A DNA stretch of 36,355 nt. It comes from a virus. Below are positions 21,551-30,992 of the stretch, one piece after another (positions within the stretch are counted from its first letter, which is position 1; each line of letters opens with the position of its first letter). The position numbers and the translations under genes are program-made. The notes beneath the pieces are model-generated. The model searched no databases, was not told the DNA's origin, and was given only the letters and a program-made list of their open reading frames with translations. The DNA lies in the IMG/VR virus record IMGVR_UViG_3300017728_000042, positions 1 to 36,355 of that record. The stretch is one strand, 5' to 3'.

Positions 21551-24500
21551 TATGCTTGTGAGTTTGGTGGAGGTGCATCTAATTGAGCTACTTGATAATA
21601 AGCATATAATTGGTTTTCAACACTTCTATCAAGTTCATCTCTTAAATCAAAATTTAAATTTTCTTTTTTAGCAGCAGATACAATTTGATCTCTAAAACTA
21701 TTTTTTGGTGTTAGTACAACAAAATAATTTTGGGGACTTTTCATCCTTCCTCTATTTCTTGTTCCTTTTCCTCCATAGATAGGTCTTGTTTTTGTTTTAA
21801 CTGTATTACCAACATTTCCTCCTACCACTGTAATGTATCCCTTATCATAATTTACATCTATTACTATATCCCCATGGCTAGATCCTGTCCATGGATTAGT
21901 ATTCCAAGTTTTATATGGACCTCCAGTTCTATTTTCTACAACAATATCTCCTGGACGTATTCTTGTTGTTTTTGGATTTTTGGCTATCCAAGGATAAGGA
22001 TTACCTGAACCTCCTTCTCTGATTTTTTGTGAATAAATAGCATGGTTTCCTCCATATGGGAAATTTACTCCTGCTTCTTTTATAACATAACTAATAAAAG
22101 CTGCACTCCATGGTGTTGCTGTTACATATTCTCTAAAAGCATTATTTATATCTTGATCTTTTGCTGCTTCTTCTAATTGTTTTTGTTTTTCTTTAGGTAA
22201 TTTTGCAATTGTTTCTTCTTTAACTTCTGCTTTTGTTTTAAATCTTGGAACAGATAAAGTATCTAATGTTGTTGACCATGTATTTACATTAACTTCATGA
22301 TTAATACCTTTAACTATAATATCAACACTATTTTCTTCATAAGAGGGAGGGAGTATATCATCTGTTATTCTAAATTTTTCAAATAATTTCATTCCTGAAA
22401 GTCCATCCATTGATAAATTTAAATTAAAAGGAAGGAAAAATGGTTGAGGACATATTAATCTTTCAGCAGATACCCCATGTACTATTTTAATATAACTTGT
22501 ATAATTTTCTGTTAAATTTCTTGTTGTATCTGGATGGAAATTAAACATATTTCCCCCACTCCCATCATTACCATATGCTGTATAAACCTCTTGATATGGA
22601 CCATAACCCTCACTACCCCCAACAGAAGCTGCATAAGATATTTTTTCTTTCCATATTGTTTTTGCTTTTTGGATAGGTGTAGGTTTTTCATTATTATCTG
22701 AGGATTCAACAGCATCTATTTTTTCAGGTATAATTCTATCTATTAAACCTTTATTATAATTAGAAAAAGATGTTCCATTTCCTTGAAGATTAGTTCCAGA
22801 AGCTTGGGATCCAATAGAAATTAATGTTGCAAAGTTTGAAGGTATTTCAGCATCTAACCCAATATTAGTAATAAATGATCCAGTAGTGTTTTGTTGTTTA
22901 AAAGCAGTTACACCATTTTCTGAAGGGATTTCAGCTCCTCGTTTTACACCAAAAACATTAAATGTAGTAAATGATTTATCATCAACTTGTACAAGTCCAG
23001 GCATTGGAGACTCATCATATATTTTTATAATACCTGTATCTTCATCATGTATAACTCTAAAATTATTAATACTACCCATAGATTCATTTACTCCTTGTAA
23101 TATAGTATTTAAATACGATATAACAGATATTGCTCCTTCTTCATTTTTAGGGGTTGATGCTAGTGCTCCAGCTGCAAATCTTAAATTTATCATTACATTA
23201 GCTAATCTTCCTACAAAAGGATTATCTTCAACAAAAAAGTTTGTTGAATTTGTTAACATTTCATTAATAGAATTAGATTGGTCACTATTATATTCTGTAG
23301 TTTTAAATTGAATAACTCCTTTTATATCCGCTGAGGTCCAAGGTACTATACATATTTGAGGGTTTGTTGAAAAACCTGGAGGAACTATTAACATATAATT
23401 TGTATCGGATGTTACACCATCACCATATTTAAAATCAAATTTAATCATTTTAGTTCTAGGGTTATTACCTTTTCCCTTTTTTGAAAATAAATTACAATTA
23501 TCTTCAATTATTTTTAATAACGCCGCAAATTTAATATAACCACTTTTTAAAGCTAAACCTCCTCCTTCTATGTCTCTTTCACCATTATAAGTTTTATTTA
23601 TATAACATCCCCCATTTTTTACACCATTTACTCTAGGAATGATTTTTGCTTCTTCAACAGAAGCATTTACATTTAAAGATACAAATTGTTGATATATTTT
23701 AAAAAATTCTTTATTTAATTTAGTATCATTTTTATTAGCTAATAAGGGATTCATATCAGCATTTTGTTGTCCAACATTATTAGCATTTTGTTCATCTGCT
23801 ATTCTTAAATCATATTTTTCTTGACAATAGGCTTTTAATTTTGCAGGTGTTGTAGTTTTTGTATTATAAGGATCAAATATTTGTTTTCCTCCTTCTCTAT
23901 AAGCTCTTATTTCTTGTTTTGCTTTTTCAGGATAATGATATGCATTTTGATATTGAGAATATATTGCTACTCCTGCTGCTATACCAAATAACTCTTTAGC
24001 AAATTCTTCTATACTTATAGGAGTTTCTGAGGGAGATTTATTACTATCACCTTTACCTTTATCAGGATCTGTTACATTTAGTTTTAAGGAATCCATAATA
24101 TTACCCATTCCTATTAAATCTACTGAAATGTTATATGTACCATCTGAATCAAAAGACCATTTAAAATTAGATACTTTTCCATAAACTGCTTCGTAATTAC
24201 CCTGATATAGTTTTCTTTCTTCACTAATTTTTCTATACATCTCATATTGATTTTTTTCTCCAGGAAAACTATCAGGATTTAGTAAAAAATCTAAGGGTGT
24301 TGTAGTAAAATTAGGCCAATTTTCAATTTGACCTAAATTATTTAAATAAGCAGTCCAACCAAATTCTAATAAAAGAGTATATCCAGGTCTTAAATATAAA
24401 ACATCTAATAATGAAAATTGGGATTTACTAAAACATTTTATATTTATTGTTGCTTTACTTAAAGCTCCATTATTGTAATATGTAGTTGTAGCAGATTCAA

Positions 24501-24978
24501 TCCCAGGCATAGGAACATAACCTCTTTCACTAATACCCCCCCAACCATAAGCACCTTCAAATAATTGTTTTCCATTATTACCAAAAGAACGATTTACCCC
24601 TGATGAATAATTTAATCCAGCTTTAGCACCATCATATACTGCTGTAGTGTATTTTTCTTTATCTATTGTAAAGGAATCATCAGAAACTGATGCTGCTCCT
24701 CCAAAAAGTATAAAATTTTTAGCTAAATTATCATTTAATATTTGTTCTTTTATAAAACCAGCTTGTATTAATTTCCAATAAACACTATCATCAGGTACTC
24801 CATTAATTACCTTACCTGTAATATTAACTGAACTTGCTAATCTTAGCCAAGGGGTTTTAGAAGAATAATATTTTAAAGCACTAGAGTTAATATTTGAATA
24901 TTGACCTAAAGCAGTTTGTCTAATATCTACTTGACCTTTTACCCACTCCTCAAAGGGATTGCCTATGATATTACTCAT
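21550..24978 (-). CDS. large baseplate hub protein with C-terminal NlpC/P60-like (DUF2272-type) domain
   Basis: The 1142-residue protein has an N-terminal region (about 150-300) with LDVLYLRPGYTLLLEFGW and GKVSNFKWSFDSDGTYN, typical of gp27-like tail hub proteins. Around 840-900 is VKGINHEVNVNTWSTTLDTL, again a hub-type strand pattern. Residues 945-1095 form a cell-wall peptidase-like domain: TPWSAAFISYVIKEAG, RPGDIVVEN, SSHGDIVIDV. The nucleophile position holds Ser958 instead of Cys (as in DUF2272), with His1035. This would replace the T4 gp5 lysozyme that lets the tail cross peptidoglycan. The gene overlaps the gp53-like gene by 4 nt and the next structural gene by 1 nt. Confidence 0.75.
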   Translation of the reverse strand: MSNIIGNPFEEWVKGQVDIRQTALGQYSNINSSALKYYSSKTPWLRLASSVNITGKVINGVPDDSVYWKLIQAGFIKEQILNDNLAKNFILFGGAASVSDDSFTIDKEKYTTAVYDGAKAGLNYSSGVNRSFGNNGKQLFEGAYGWGGISERGYVPMPGIESATTTYYNNGALSKATINIKCFSKSQFSLLDVLYLRPGYTLLLEFGWTAYLNNLGQIENWPNFTTTPLDFLLNPDSFPGEKNQYEMYRKISEERKLYQGNYEAVYGKVSNFKWSFDSDGTYNISVDLIGMGNIMDSLKLNVTDPDKGKGDSNKSPSETPISIEEFAKELFGIAAGVAIYSQYQNAYHYPEKAKQEIRAYREGGKQIFDPYNTKTTTPAKLKAYCQEKYDLRIADEQNANNVGQQNADMNPLLANKNDTKLNKEFFKIYQQFVSLNVNASVEEAKIIPRVNGVKNGGCYINKTYNGERDIEGGGLALKSGYIKFAALLKIIEDNCNLFSKKGKGNNPRTKMIKFDFKYGDGVTSDTNYMLIVPPGFSTNPQICIVPWTSADIKGVIQFKTTEYNSDQSNSINEMLTNSTNFFVEDNPFVGRLANVMINLRFAAGALASTPKNEEGAISVISYLNTILQGVNESMGSINNFRVIHDEDTGIIKIYDESPMPGLVQVDDKSFTTFNVFGVKRGAEIPSENGVTAFKQQNTTGSFITNIGLDAEIPSNFATLISIGSQASGTNLQGNGTSFSNYNKGLIDRIIPEKIDAVESSDNNEKPTPIQKAKTIWKEKISYAASVGGSEGYGPYQEVYTAYGNDGSGGNMFNFHPDTTRNLTENYTSYIKIVHGVSAERLICPQPFFLPFNLNLSMDGLSGMKLFEKFRITDDILPPSYEENSVDIIVKGINHEVNVNTWSTTLDTLSVPRFKTKAEVKEETIAKLPKEKQKQLEEAAKDQDINNAFREYVTATPWSAAFISYVIKEAGVNFPYGGNHAIYSQKIREGGSGNPYPWIAKNPKTTRIRPGDIVVENRTGGPYKTWNTNPWTGSSHGDIVIDVNYDKGYITVVGGNVGNTVKTKTRPIYGGKGTRNRGRMKSPQNYFVVLTPKNSFRDQIVSAAKKENLNFDLRDELDRSVENQLYAYYQVAQLDAPPPNSQA

Positions 24979-25301
24979 AATCTATTTAATTCTTTATAAC
25001 TATTAATTATAGCCCCTATATTTTGGGGAATTCTAATTTGTGAACCTATAGGAATAAACATAGATGAAAAGTTAACTATGTTAGGATTAGAAATAGAAAT
25101 TATCCACCATAAAGTCACATCACCATAAAATTGAAAAGCTAAATTATCATATCTATCTCCAAATTCTGTTATAGCATATATATCATTAATACTTTGGGGA
25201 ATTGAGGGATATTTAACCACATTTTTATATTGAATTCCTCTACCTTCAATAGTATTGTTACTATAAGATTGTAAAAACTGTGCTGTAGCGTATCTATTCA
25301 T
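24975..25301 (-). CDS. gp53-like baseplate wedge protein
   Basis: The 108-residue protein reads FGDRYDNLAFQFYGDVTLWWIISISNPN followed by FIPIGSQIRIPQN, the pattern of the T4 gp53 / LysM-like baseplate family. T4 gp53 is 196 aa, so this is a short version with only the conserved core. It joins wedges into the baseplate ring. The start overlaps the end of the 621-aa gene by 8 nt and the stop overlaps the hub gene start by 4 nt, so translation of the baseplate genes is coupled. Confidence 0.75.
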   Translation of the reverse strand: MNRYATAQFLQSYSNNTIEGRGIQYKNVVKYPSIPQSINDIYAITEFGDRYDNLAFQFYGDVTLWWIISISNPNIVNFSSMFIPIGSQIRIPQNIGAIINSYKELNRL

Positions 25302-27159
25302 CTCTAACTTTATTTATGTAATTTCCTATACCTTCATATAAATTTCCATCACCATTTTTTAAACTAATAAATCTTTGATCTCCCATAGCTACTAATTCTC
25401 CATCTTCATAACTTAAAGTTTGTCGTGAAGGTAAGAAATCTTCTATTGGAGTAAAAGCTAAGCTAACCTCTATTCTATGAGGTAATTCTTTTACTGAAGG
25501 ATCTGAATTTCCTTCTGTATCTATTCCTATTTCCCATGTTGTATCATCTGGTATAGTGTAAGTTAAAGATGTTAATACTCCAGGTACTTCATGTAAATAA
25601 CCTCCTACAGTCATTCTTACTATATTTCCTCTCATAAATCCAGCTGAAGTGTAATCTGGTGCTAATGTAGATGCTAAGAAATTTAATTTAGTAAACATAG
25701 GTGTTAATTCTGCTTTTGAAGTAGCTGCTATAGTAAAACCCATTGATATATCCCTAGTAAAACCACCGTAACTTTTAAATTTATTACCCCTACCAACATA
25801 TTGAACATCATTCCAAGTCGCTCCATAATTATCTGTAAAACCATTTATATATGCTCTAAAATGAAGATAATCAGCATTTCTACCTTCACTAGCACCATTT
25901 TTAATAACTGCAATATTAAAGGTACATAAATCATCAACTGGTAAATTAGCATTAACTATTTCACCTTCGTAGGGTTTTAATGCTGTTATTTTATCTAAAG
26001 CTGACATTTGGGAAGCATCAATACCATAATTGAATACAGTTCTTATTGGGGTAACAGATCCAGAAACTGCGTATGTAGCATGTCTACCTGGGTCTCCTAA
26101 ACCAACTCTTAATGCTTTATTTTGTCTTGTATAATTTGGGGCTTTATGAATTATTTTTGAAGCAGCAAAAGGATTTGTACCTTCTAATTCTGTTGTACGT
26201 CCTTCAATTACGTAATTACTAAAACTCCTAAGGTCTCCTCCTCCTTGTTTAAAATCTTTATTTGTAGATATATAACCTTTTAATATATTACCTACTAATA
26301 AAGGAGAGATTTTTTTATCATTACTACCAATTCCACTATAAAAAGGACTATCAGTTGATAAACCCTCATAATTTCTTATTGCATTATATGTAGGTAAATT
26401 TTTAAAAATTCTTGTTCTACCAACCCCTAATATAGAACCAGGTCCTCCTCCATATGAATATAATACAGGAGTAAATGGATTTTCTTCATTTGCTTTAGGG
26501 TTATATTTATAACTTGGTAAACCCCTTAATTCTCTAATATTATCTTCTTCCCCATTAGTAAGAGCCTTAGAAAGATCAACTAATCTGTTATCTATTGCAA
26601 TTTGTGAATTTTGTACTACTACACTATAAGGATTTAAAGCAAGATTACCTCCTCTAGCATTTTTGTTAGCACCATGAGGACCACCTAATGAACCTACAGG
26701 ATTTATACCAAATTTATTTAAATGAATACCCGCCCAACCTAAACCAGCATCAAGTATAGTACCTATAGGTAAATAAGCTCCTTGGTTCATTACACCTCCT
26801 AAATAACCGGCTCCAAAAGAAGCTTGAGTTTTAACACTTGTTCTTGATAATAAATTTTCTTTTAAAGTAAAAAATATACCCCTTGGAGATTTAGTATCAG
26901 TAAACATTTTAACTAATCTACTTACATCTTTAAGAGCTGCAAAAGGAGCTGTTAAACCACCTCTTAATATAAAATCTGGGCCTGATAGAAGAGGCATTCC
27001 ATCTCTTAAATATTCTGTTCCTTCAGGTATTGGAGTTACTTCATAGGGTTGATTACTGGTACCAGAAGCAGGTCGATCCCCACCATAATTTAAACTTTTA
27101 AGATTTGTCTTTAAATTAATTAGACGACCACGAGATTCAGGTGTTAAAGTACCAGACAT
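25294..27159 (-). CDS. gp48/gp54-like baseplate tail-tube initiator
   Basis: In this 621-residue protein, residues 390-605 carry the recognisable domain: PVDDLCTFNIAVIKNG, LHFRAYINGFTDNY, ATWNDVQYVGRGNKF, DISMGFTIAATSKAEL, PGVLTSLTYTIPDDTTWEI and LPHRIEVSLAFTPI. This resembles the tube-cap proteins that start polymerisation of the inner tail tube on the baseplate (T4 gp48/gp54). The first 380 residues are Gly/Asn-rich and less recognisable. The order tape measure - small unknown - this gene - gp53 fits a baseplate-hub module. It could be a gp48 and gp54 equivalent in one chain. Confidence 0.65.
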   Translation of the reverse strand: MSGTLTPESRGRLINLKTNLKSLNYGGDRPASGTSNQPYEVTPIPEGTEYLRDGMPLLSGPDFILRGGLTAPFAALKDVSRLVKMFTDTKSPRGIFFTLKENLLSRTSVKTQASFGAGYLGGVMNQGAYLPIGTILDAGLGWAGIHLNKFGINPVGSLGGPHGANKNARGGNLALNPYSVVVQNSQIAIDNRLVDLSKALTNGEEDNIRELRGLPSYKYNPKANEENPFTPVLYSYGGGPGSILGVGRTRIFKNLPTYNAIRNYEGLSTDSPFYSGIGSNDKKISPLLVGNILKGYISTNKDFKQGGGDLRSFSNYVIEGRTTELEGTNPFAASKIIHKAPNYTRQNKALRVGLGDPGRHATYAVSGSVTPIRTVFNYGIDASQMSALDKITALKPYEGEIVNANLPVDDLCTFNIAVIKNGASEGRNADYLHFRAYINGFTDNYGATWNDVQYVGRGNKFKSYGGFTRDISMGFTIAATSKAELTPMFTKLNFLASTLAPDYTSAGFMRGNIVRMTVGGYLHEVPGVLTSLTYTIPDDTTWEIGIDTEGNSDPSVKELPHRIEVSLAFTPIEDFLPSRQTLSYEDGELVAMGDQRFISLKNGDGNLYEGIGNYINKVRDE

Positions 27160-27170
27160 ATAAAATTATT

Positions 27171-27476
27171 TTAACAAGATGACCCTGCAGGTAGGTTATT
27201 TTTATACCTATTTGATTGTTCTTGTTGACCAAAAGCTTGTTCACCTAATTGTGATGTTTTTGGAGTTGAATAAGCTATTGCTGATGCCCCAAAATTAGTA
27301 TAGGGAGCTGTATTACTTTCTGGTGTACCAATATTAGAGTATTCATTATGTAATGTTGAATTACCTACAACACCTATACTATCAGGTGTTGATGGGTTTG
27401 GATTTGGAGAAATAGGTACAGCTAAAGATGAACCATTTGTATCAAATCTATTTTTTAGTGAATTTTCTGATGCCAT
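27171..27476 (-). CDS. small hypothetical protein in the tail module, 101 aa
   Basis: The protein is Ser/Asn/Pro-rich and predicted mostly disordered: SSLAVPISPNPNPSTPDS, GTPESNTAPYTNFGAS, ending LPAGSSC with a single Cys. A late-type element lies 25 nt upstream, overlapping the stop of the tape-measure gene. It lies between the tape measure and the tube initiator, so it is likely to be a minor tail or baseplate part. I do not recognise the family. Confidence 0.6.
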   Translation of the reverse strand: MASENSLKNRFDTNGSSLAVPISPNPNPSTPDSIGVVGNSTLHNEYSNIGTPESNTAPYTNFGASAIAYSTPKTSQLGEQAFGQQEQSNRYKNNLPAGSSC

Positions 27477-27501
27477 TTTGTATTATTTTTATTAATTATT
27501 G

Positions 27502-27515
27502 TTTATTATAAATAT
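27502..27515 (-). promoter_or_regulatory. late-type element ATATTTATAATAAA
   Basis: A shorter match to the ATATTTATAAyAAAAT motif, 25 nt upstream of the 101-aa gene and abutting the tape-measure stop codon. Confidence 0.35.
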
Positions 27516-29917
27516 TATCCCATATTAGAAGTTGCAAGTACTAACGATCTTCCTACTTTATTCCCATCCATATAAACATCACCTCCATCTTTTACTGCTA
27601 CTATTAATTCTTTTAATAAAGTAACAACTTCATTTTCAGTTGGGGCAGTTGTAGTTGCTGCAATATTAGAAGGTAAAGGAACATTGCTACCATTAACGGC
27701 AGCATTTGCTGAGATTGTATCTGCTGATTGTCCTAATAAACCAAATGATAAACCATTTAAAGCACTAGATCCTGCATTTTTAAATTTATCTCCTAATGAT
27801 GCACTTTTATCTGCATTAAATCCTTTAAAACCATCAAATAAAGCCATTCCAATTGCTAAGGGTGCTGCTACTTTACCAAGTACTCCTTTTGCTAATTTAC
27901 CTGCTCCTTTTAGCATACCTTTTCCTTTTGGAAATTTTATGCCACCTAATCCTCCACCTTCTCCTCCTCCTGTAATTTTACTTAGTAAACTACTCATTAA
28001 TCCACCTTTGGACATTGTTACATGCATTGGGTTTCCAGACGATCCTAACTTTCCACCTGTAACTGCTTTAAGCAATGACCCACCAAAAATAGCTGAAAGG
28101 CCTATTCCAAGTGATGATTTTGGGAAATCCATTACAAATCCTACTATACTTTTTAATACACCTGCTATTGAAGATAACATAGTCTTAAAACCCTCATTAT
28201 TAACTAATGAACTAAATGCTGTTGCTACTTTTTCAGCTAAAGGAGCTAATGAATTCATAAAAAGTTCTTTAGCATTTTCTAAAGTTCTTGTTGTTGCTTG
28301 TGCATCTATTCCTTTTTGTTTTGTAAATTCAAGTTCTTCTTCATTTAACTTAGCCATTGCTTCTGCTTCAGTTAAACCTTCTTTTCTAAATCTAGCAAGT
28401 GTTTTTTGTGCTAAATCTTGATCAGTTATACCTTTTTTAGCTAGTTGATTTTGAAGTAAACGTGTTTGATTCATTTTGTGCATTTCATCCACACTTACCC
28501 CTAAGGTTTTTGCTAAAGCTTGTTGTGCAATTTTATTACCTTCAGTTGCATCATAATTTTCAGAAAGAATTCTATTCATTTCCTTTGCTACTTGTTCTTC
28601 ATCTCCTCTTAAAGATGCAGATCTAAGAGCTTCTAAATTAAGATTTTTACCTAGCAATAACTCAGCTTCCATTTCATTAGCAATAGAAGATTCAAAATCT
28701 AAAGAAGCTTCACCTGCAGCAGCTATTTGATCTAATGTCATTCCTAATCTTTTAGCTTGAAATGCTGCTTTTGCTAATGCCTCTGGACTGGAACCTACAT
28801 TAGCTAATGTAGTAGATGATGCCATAGCTACTTCATTCATTATATCTGTTAAATTAACTGATGCTTCTGATGCCCCATCAATACCCATTACAGTATTTTT
28901 AATAGTATCATCTATATCCCCAAAACTTGTTCCTGTTAATTCTGAAATTTTAAATAATCCTTGAGTTGCTTCTTCACTTAAACCTAATAAATCTACATAT
29001 TCTTGGTAAGTATTAGCTTGTTCTTTACTTACCATTACAGATGTACCTGCTACAGCATTTATACCATCCATAGCTCTCTTAGCTTCAGCAAAATTCATAT
29101 TATTATTTTCCTGAGCTATTAGTTTTAAGTTTTTTACAACTGTTGCACTGCCACTTCCCATCCCTAAAAAGGATTTTCCTATATCTGCTGTTTTTTGACT
29201 AAATTTCTGACCTAATGATAATAATGATTGAAAACCTTTAACTAAAAGACCTATCATTGCTACAGGAGAAGTAAGGAAACTTAAAAAACTTTTACCTAAC
29301 GATGCTAAACCAGCACCTAATACTTTAAATTGATTAGCTAATCCTCCAGTTACATCTACTACCTCTTTTGCTGCTGCCTCAGCATTATCAAAAGTATCAG
29401 TTAAAGCTCCTAATCCTAAATTACCTGCTAATGACTTAAGACCACCTAAAGCAACTCCCGTAAGACCCATTTGTTTGTTAAACTTTTGGGATAAACTTAC
29501 TTGTTCTTGCAGGCCTGCTACAAATTCATCATTATAATTCTCTATTTTTGCTAATTCCTTTAATAAATCTGCTTTTGCATCAACTTGTTCTTCATCTAAA
29601 GCTAAAATTTGATAATTTATAGCTCTTATTTTAGCTTGTCTTTGTTGGATAAGTTTAGCAGCATCAGCTTGTCTAAATGCTCCTTCAGCTGCTTTAATAT
29701 TAGCATCTGCTAAATCTTTTGATACTTTAGCTAGTGAATTTAATGTTCCTGTAATATCTTTAGCAATTGCTTTAGAAACATTATCAGTTGAAGAAAGAGC
29801 TTCTTTAAAAATATCACCTACTTTATCAGCAATATTTCTTAAAGCATCCTCAACAACTACAGCTGTTTCTTTTGCATTTTTTTCTGCTTCTATTTGAGAT
29901 TTACTCTTTTTAACCAT
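27515..29917 (-). CDS. tail tape measure protein
   Basis: This is an 800-residue, largely helical protein with an N-terminal region of charged helices (about 1-150), Ala/Gly/Leu-rich hydrophobic segments (GLANQFKVLGAGLASLGKSFLSFL, about 190-225, and 600-700 with repeated GKLAKGVLGKVAAPLAIGMALFDGF), and Ala-rich helical repeats in between. This composition, plus its place after the gp26/gp51-like chaperone pair, marks it as the tape measure that sets tail length and is ejected during infection. It corresponds in position to T4 gp29 but has no clear sequence match to it. A late-type element lies 6 nt upstream of the ATG. Confidence 0.8.
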   Translation of the reverse strand: MVKKSKSQIEAEKNAKETAVVVEDALRNIADKVGDIFKEALSSTDNVSKAIAKDITGTLNSLAKVSKDLADANIKAAEGAFRQADAAKLIQQRQAKIRAINYQILALDEEQVDAKADLLKELAKIENYNDEFVAGLQEQVSLSQKFNKQMGLTGVALGGLKSLAGNLGLGALTDTFDNAEAAAKEVVDVTGGLANQFKVLGAGLASLGKSFLSFLTSPVAMIGLLVKGFQSLLSLGQKFSQKTADIGKSFLGMGSGSATVVKNLKLIAQENNNMNFAEAKRAMDGINAVAGTSVMVSKEQANTYQEYVDLLGLSEEATQGLFKISELTGTSFGDIDDTIKNTVMGIDGASEASVNLTDIMNEVAMASSTTLANVGSSPEALAKAAFQAKRLGMTLDQIAAAGEASLDFESSIANEMEAELLLGKNLNLEALRSASLRGDEEQVAKEMNRILSENYDATEGNKIAQQALAKTLGVSVDEMHKMNQTRLLQNQLAKKGITDQDLAQKTLARFRKEGLTEAEAMAKLNEEELEFTKQKGIDAQATTRTLENAKELFMNSLAPLAEKVATAFSSLVNNEGFKTMLSSIAGVLKSIVGFVMDFPKSSLGIGLSAIFGGSLLKAVTGGKLGSSGNPMHVTMSKGGLMSSLLSKITGGGEGGGLGGIKFPKGKGMLKGAGKLAKGVLGKVAAPLAIGMALFDGFKGFNADKSASLGDKFKNAGSSALNGLSFGLLGQSADTISANAAVNGSNVPLPSNIAATTTAPTENEVVTLLKELIVAVKDGGDVYMDGNKVGRSLVLATSNMG

Positions 29918-29923
29918 GGAGAT

Positions 29924-29939
29924 ATTTTATTATAAATAT
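29924..29939 (-). promoter_or_regulatory. late-type element ATATTTATAATAAAAT
   Basis: One base from the 31571 copy, 6 nt upstream of the tape-measure start. Confidence 0.45.
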
Positions 29940-29948
29940 TAAAAAATA

Positions 29949-30239
29949 CTATTTTCTCGATGCTTTTGTAATATAAGTAGGAGGTGAAACTGTTCTTTTA
30001 GGGGGAAGTTTTGATTTATTAGGATTAGATAAATCTATATCATTATTCTTTTTAGGTTTCCGAGCTTCTGCTTGTTGTTTATAAAATTCATCTAATTTTT
30101 TAAATGTGAAATTACGAAGCCATATGGGCATATTATACACAGTATCCCAATCATAGCCTCCCTTACCATTAAAAACTATTTCATGAATTTGTGAAAAAAT
30201 ATTACTTCTATATTGAGCTGCTTCAGTTGGCGTCAGGGA
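29949..30239 (-). CDS. gp51-like tail chaperone C-terminal part, expressed by frameshift
   Basis: The open frame extends upstream from the first available start (GTG at 30140) to the nine-T run without any ATG, GTG or TTG start. The family-type block lies upstream of that GTG: FSQIHEIVFNGKGGYD, then WDTVYNMPIWLRNFTF, which matches gp51-like proteins I know from T4-like phages. So the gene has no proper start of its own and should be made as a fusion with the gp26-like protein by a +1 or -2 shift at 30239-30247, adding about 96 residues. The tail is basic (KKNNDIDLSNPNKSKLPPKR). This is the layout of the G/GT tail assembly chaperones that load the tape measure. Confidence 0.7.
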   Translation of the reverse strand, partial: SLTPTEAAQYRSNIFSQIHEIVFNGKGGYDWDTVYNMPIWLRNFTFKKLDEFYKQQAEARKPKKNNDIDLSNPNKSKLPPKRTVSPPTYITKASRK

Positions 30240-30969
30240 AAAAAAAATTTAAAGAAATTGGTACATCTATTTCTTCAAGCTCATCATACTCATTAGTAAT
30301 TGTGGCTTTTAATTCTATATCAGGTTGTATTTTTATTACATGATCTCTTAATGCTTTTGCATCTCGAGCTAAAAGATAAGTATCAACAAAATCTCTAATA
30401 GTTTTACCAGATGAGTCTCCTTCTACTGAAGTAATTATATATTTCATTCTTGTTGAAATTTCAGGTGATGCTCCTTTATTAATTTTTTGAATACCTTTAA
30501 TTTCTGCTTCAATTTCTTTATCTAAACCATCAGTTAACAATCTAAATGTTAATTTAGTTCCAGAATGTGGTAGTTCCCAATCAAATTCATTTTTTCCACC
30601 TTTAAATAAATCTTCATCTATTTTTTTATTTTCTAATAAACTTAAATCTACAGTATGTTCTTGACCCTTATACCTAATCTTATAATCTTTACCATACCCT
30701 AATATACGTGAAGCAATTAAAATAGCATTTTTATCACCAATTAATATATCTTTAAGTTTTACATCAGTAACAATTAAAGATTGTAATAATTTATCTAATA
30801 CAATTCCTTTAGATATATAATTCTGATTAGTTAAAATATCTTCTTCTTTAGCTGTCATATATTTCATTTCAACCTTTCCAGATTTTAATGGATGATCTTT
30901 AGGATATAATAAGCCTCTTGATGGTAATTCTACTTCTTCAGTAGGGAATTTAAATTTATTTTCAGACAT
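30223..30969 (-). CDS. gp26-like tail assembly chaperone / baseplate hub protein
   Basis: The 248-residue protein starts KFKFPTEEVELPSRGLLYP and has MKYMTAKEEDILTNQNYI, the signature of the T4 gp26 baseplate family, plus FRLLTDGLDKEIEAEIKG and YIITSVEGDSSGKTIRDFVD. The C-terminus LNFFFPDAN is encoded across a run of nine T and stops at TGA 30223-30225. Position between tail tube and tape measure, and the overlapping frame downstream, are those of a tail chaperone G protein. The gp19 terminator and a late-type element (30993-31008) lie just upstream, so this starts a separate transcript. Confidence 0.75.
   Translation of the reverse strand: MSENKFKFPTEEVELPSRGLLYPKDHPLKSGKVEMKYMTAKEEDILTNQNYISKGIVLDKLLQSLIVTDVKLKDILIGDKNAILIASRILGYGKDYKIRYKGQEHTVDLSLLENKKIDEDLFKGGKNEFDWELPHSGTKLTFRLLTDGLDKEIEAEIKGIQKINKGASPEISTRMKYIITSVEGDSSGKTIRDFVDTYLLARDAKALRDHVIKIQPDIELKATITNEYDELEEIDVPISLNFFFPDAN
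30239..30247 (-). other. slippery run of nine T at the gp26/gp51 frame junction
   Basis: The coding strand reads AAATTTTTTTTTCCCTGA. The zero frame (AAT TTT TTT TTC CCT) ends 15 nt later at TGA 30223-30225; a -1 shift meets a stop at once; only +1 or -2 enters the long downstream frame at TCC (30239). Ribosomal slippage, or polymerase slippage on the homopolymer, could both do it. Confidence 0.65.
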
Positions 30970-30992
30970 AATTCTTATTTGTTAATAACTTA

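Noticed and set aside
22886-23311. Plus-strand open frame (141 codons)
   Set aside because: Antisense to the hub gene, whose protein is clearly real; no initiation signal.
27684-28421. Long plus-strand open frame (245 codons)
   Set aside because: It lies antisense to the tape measure gene, is full of Pro/Asn/Ser typical of a reversed Ala/Gly/Leu-rich gene, and has no leader or neighbours on that strand.
30141-30222. Non-coding gap between gp26-like and gp51-like genes
   Set aside because: The downstream frame is open through it and encodes conserved gp51-type residues, so it is coding after the frameshift.
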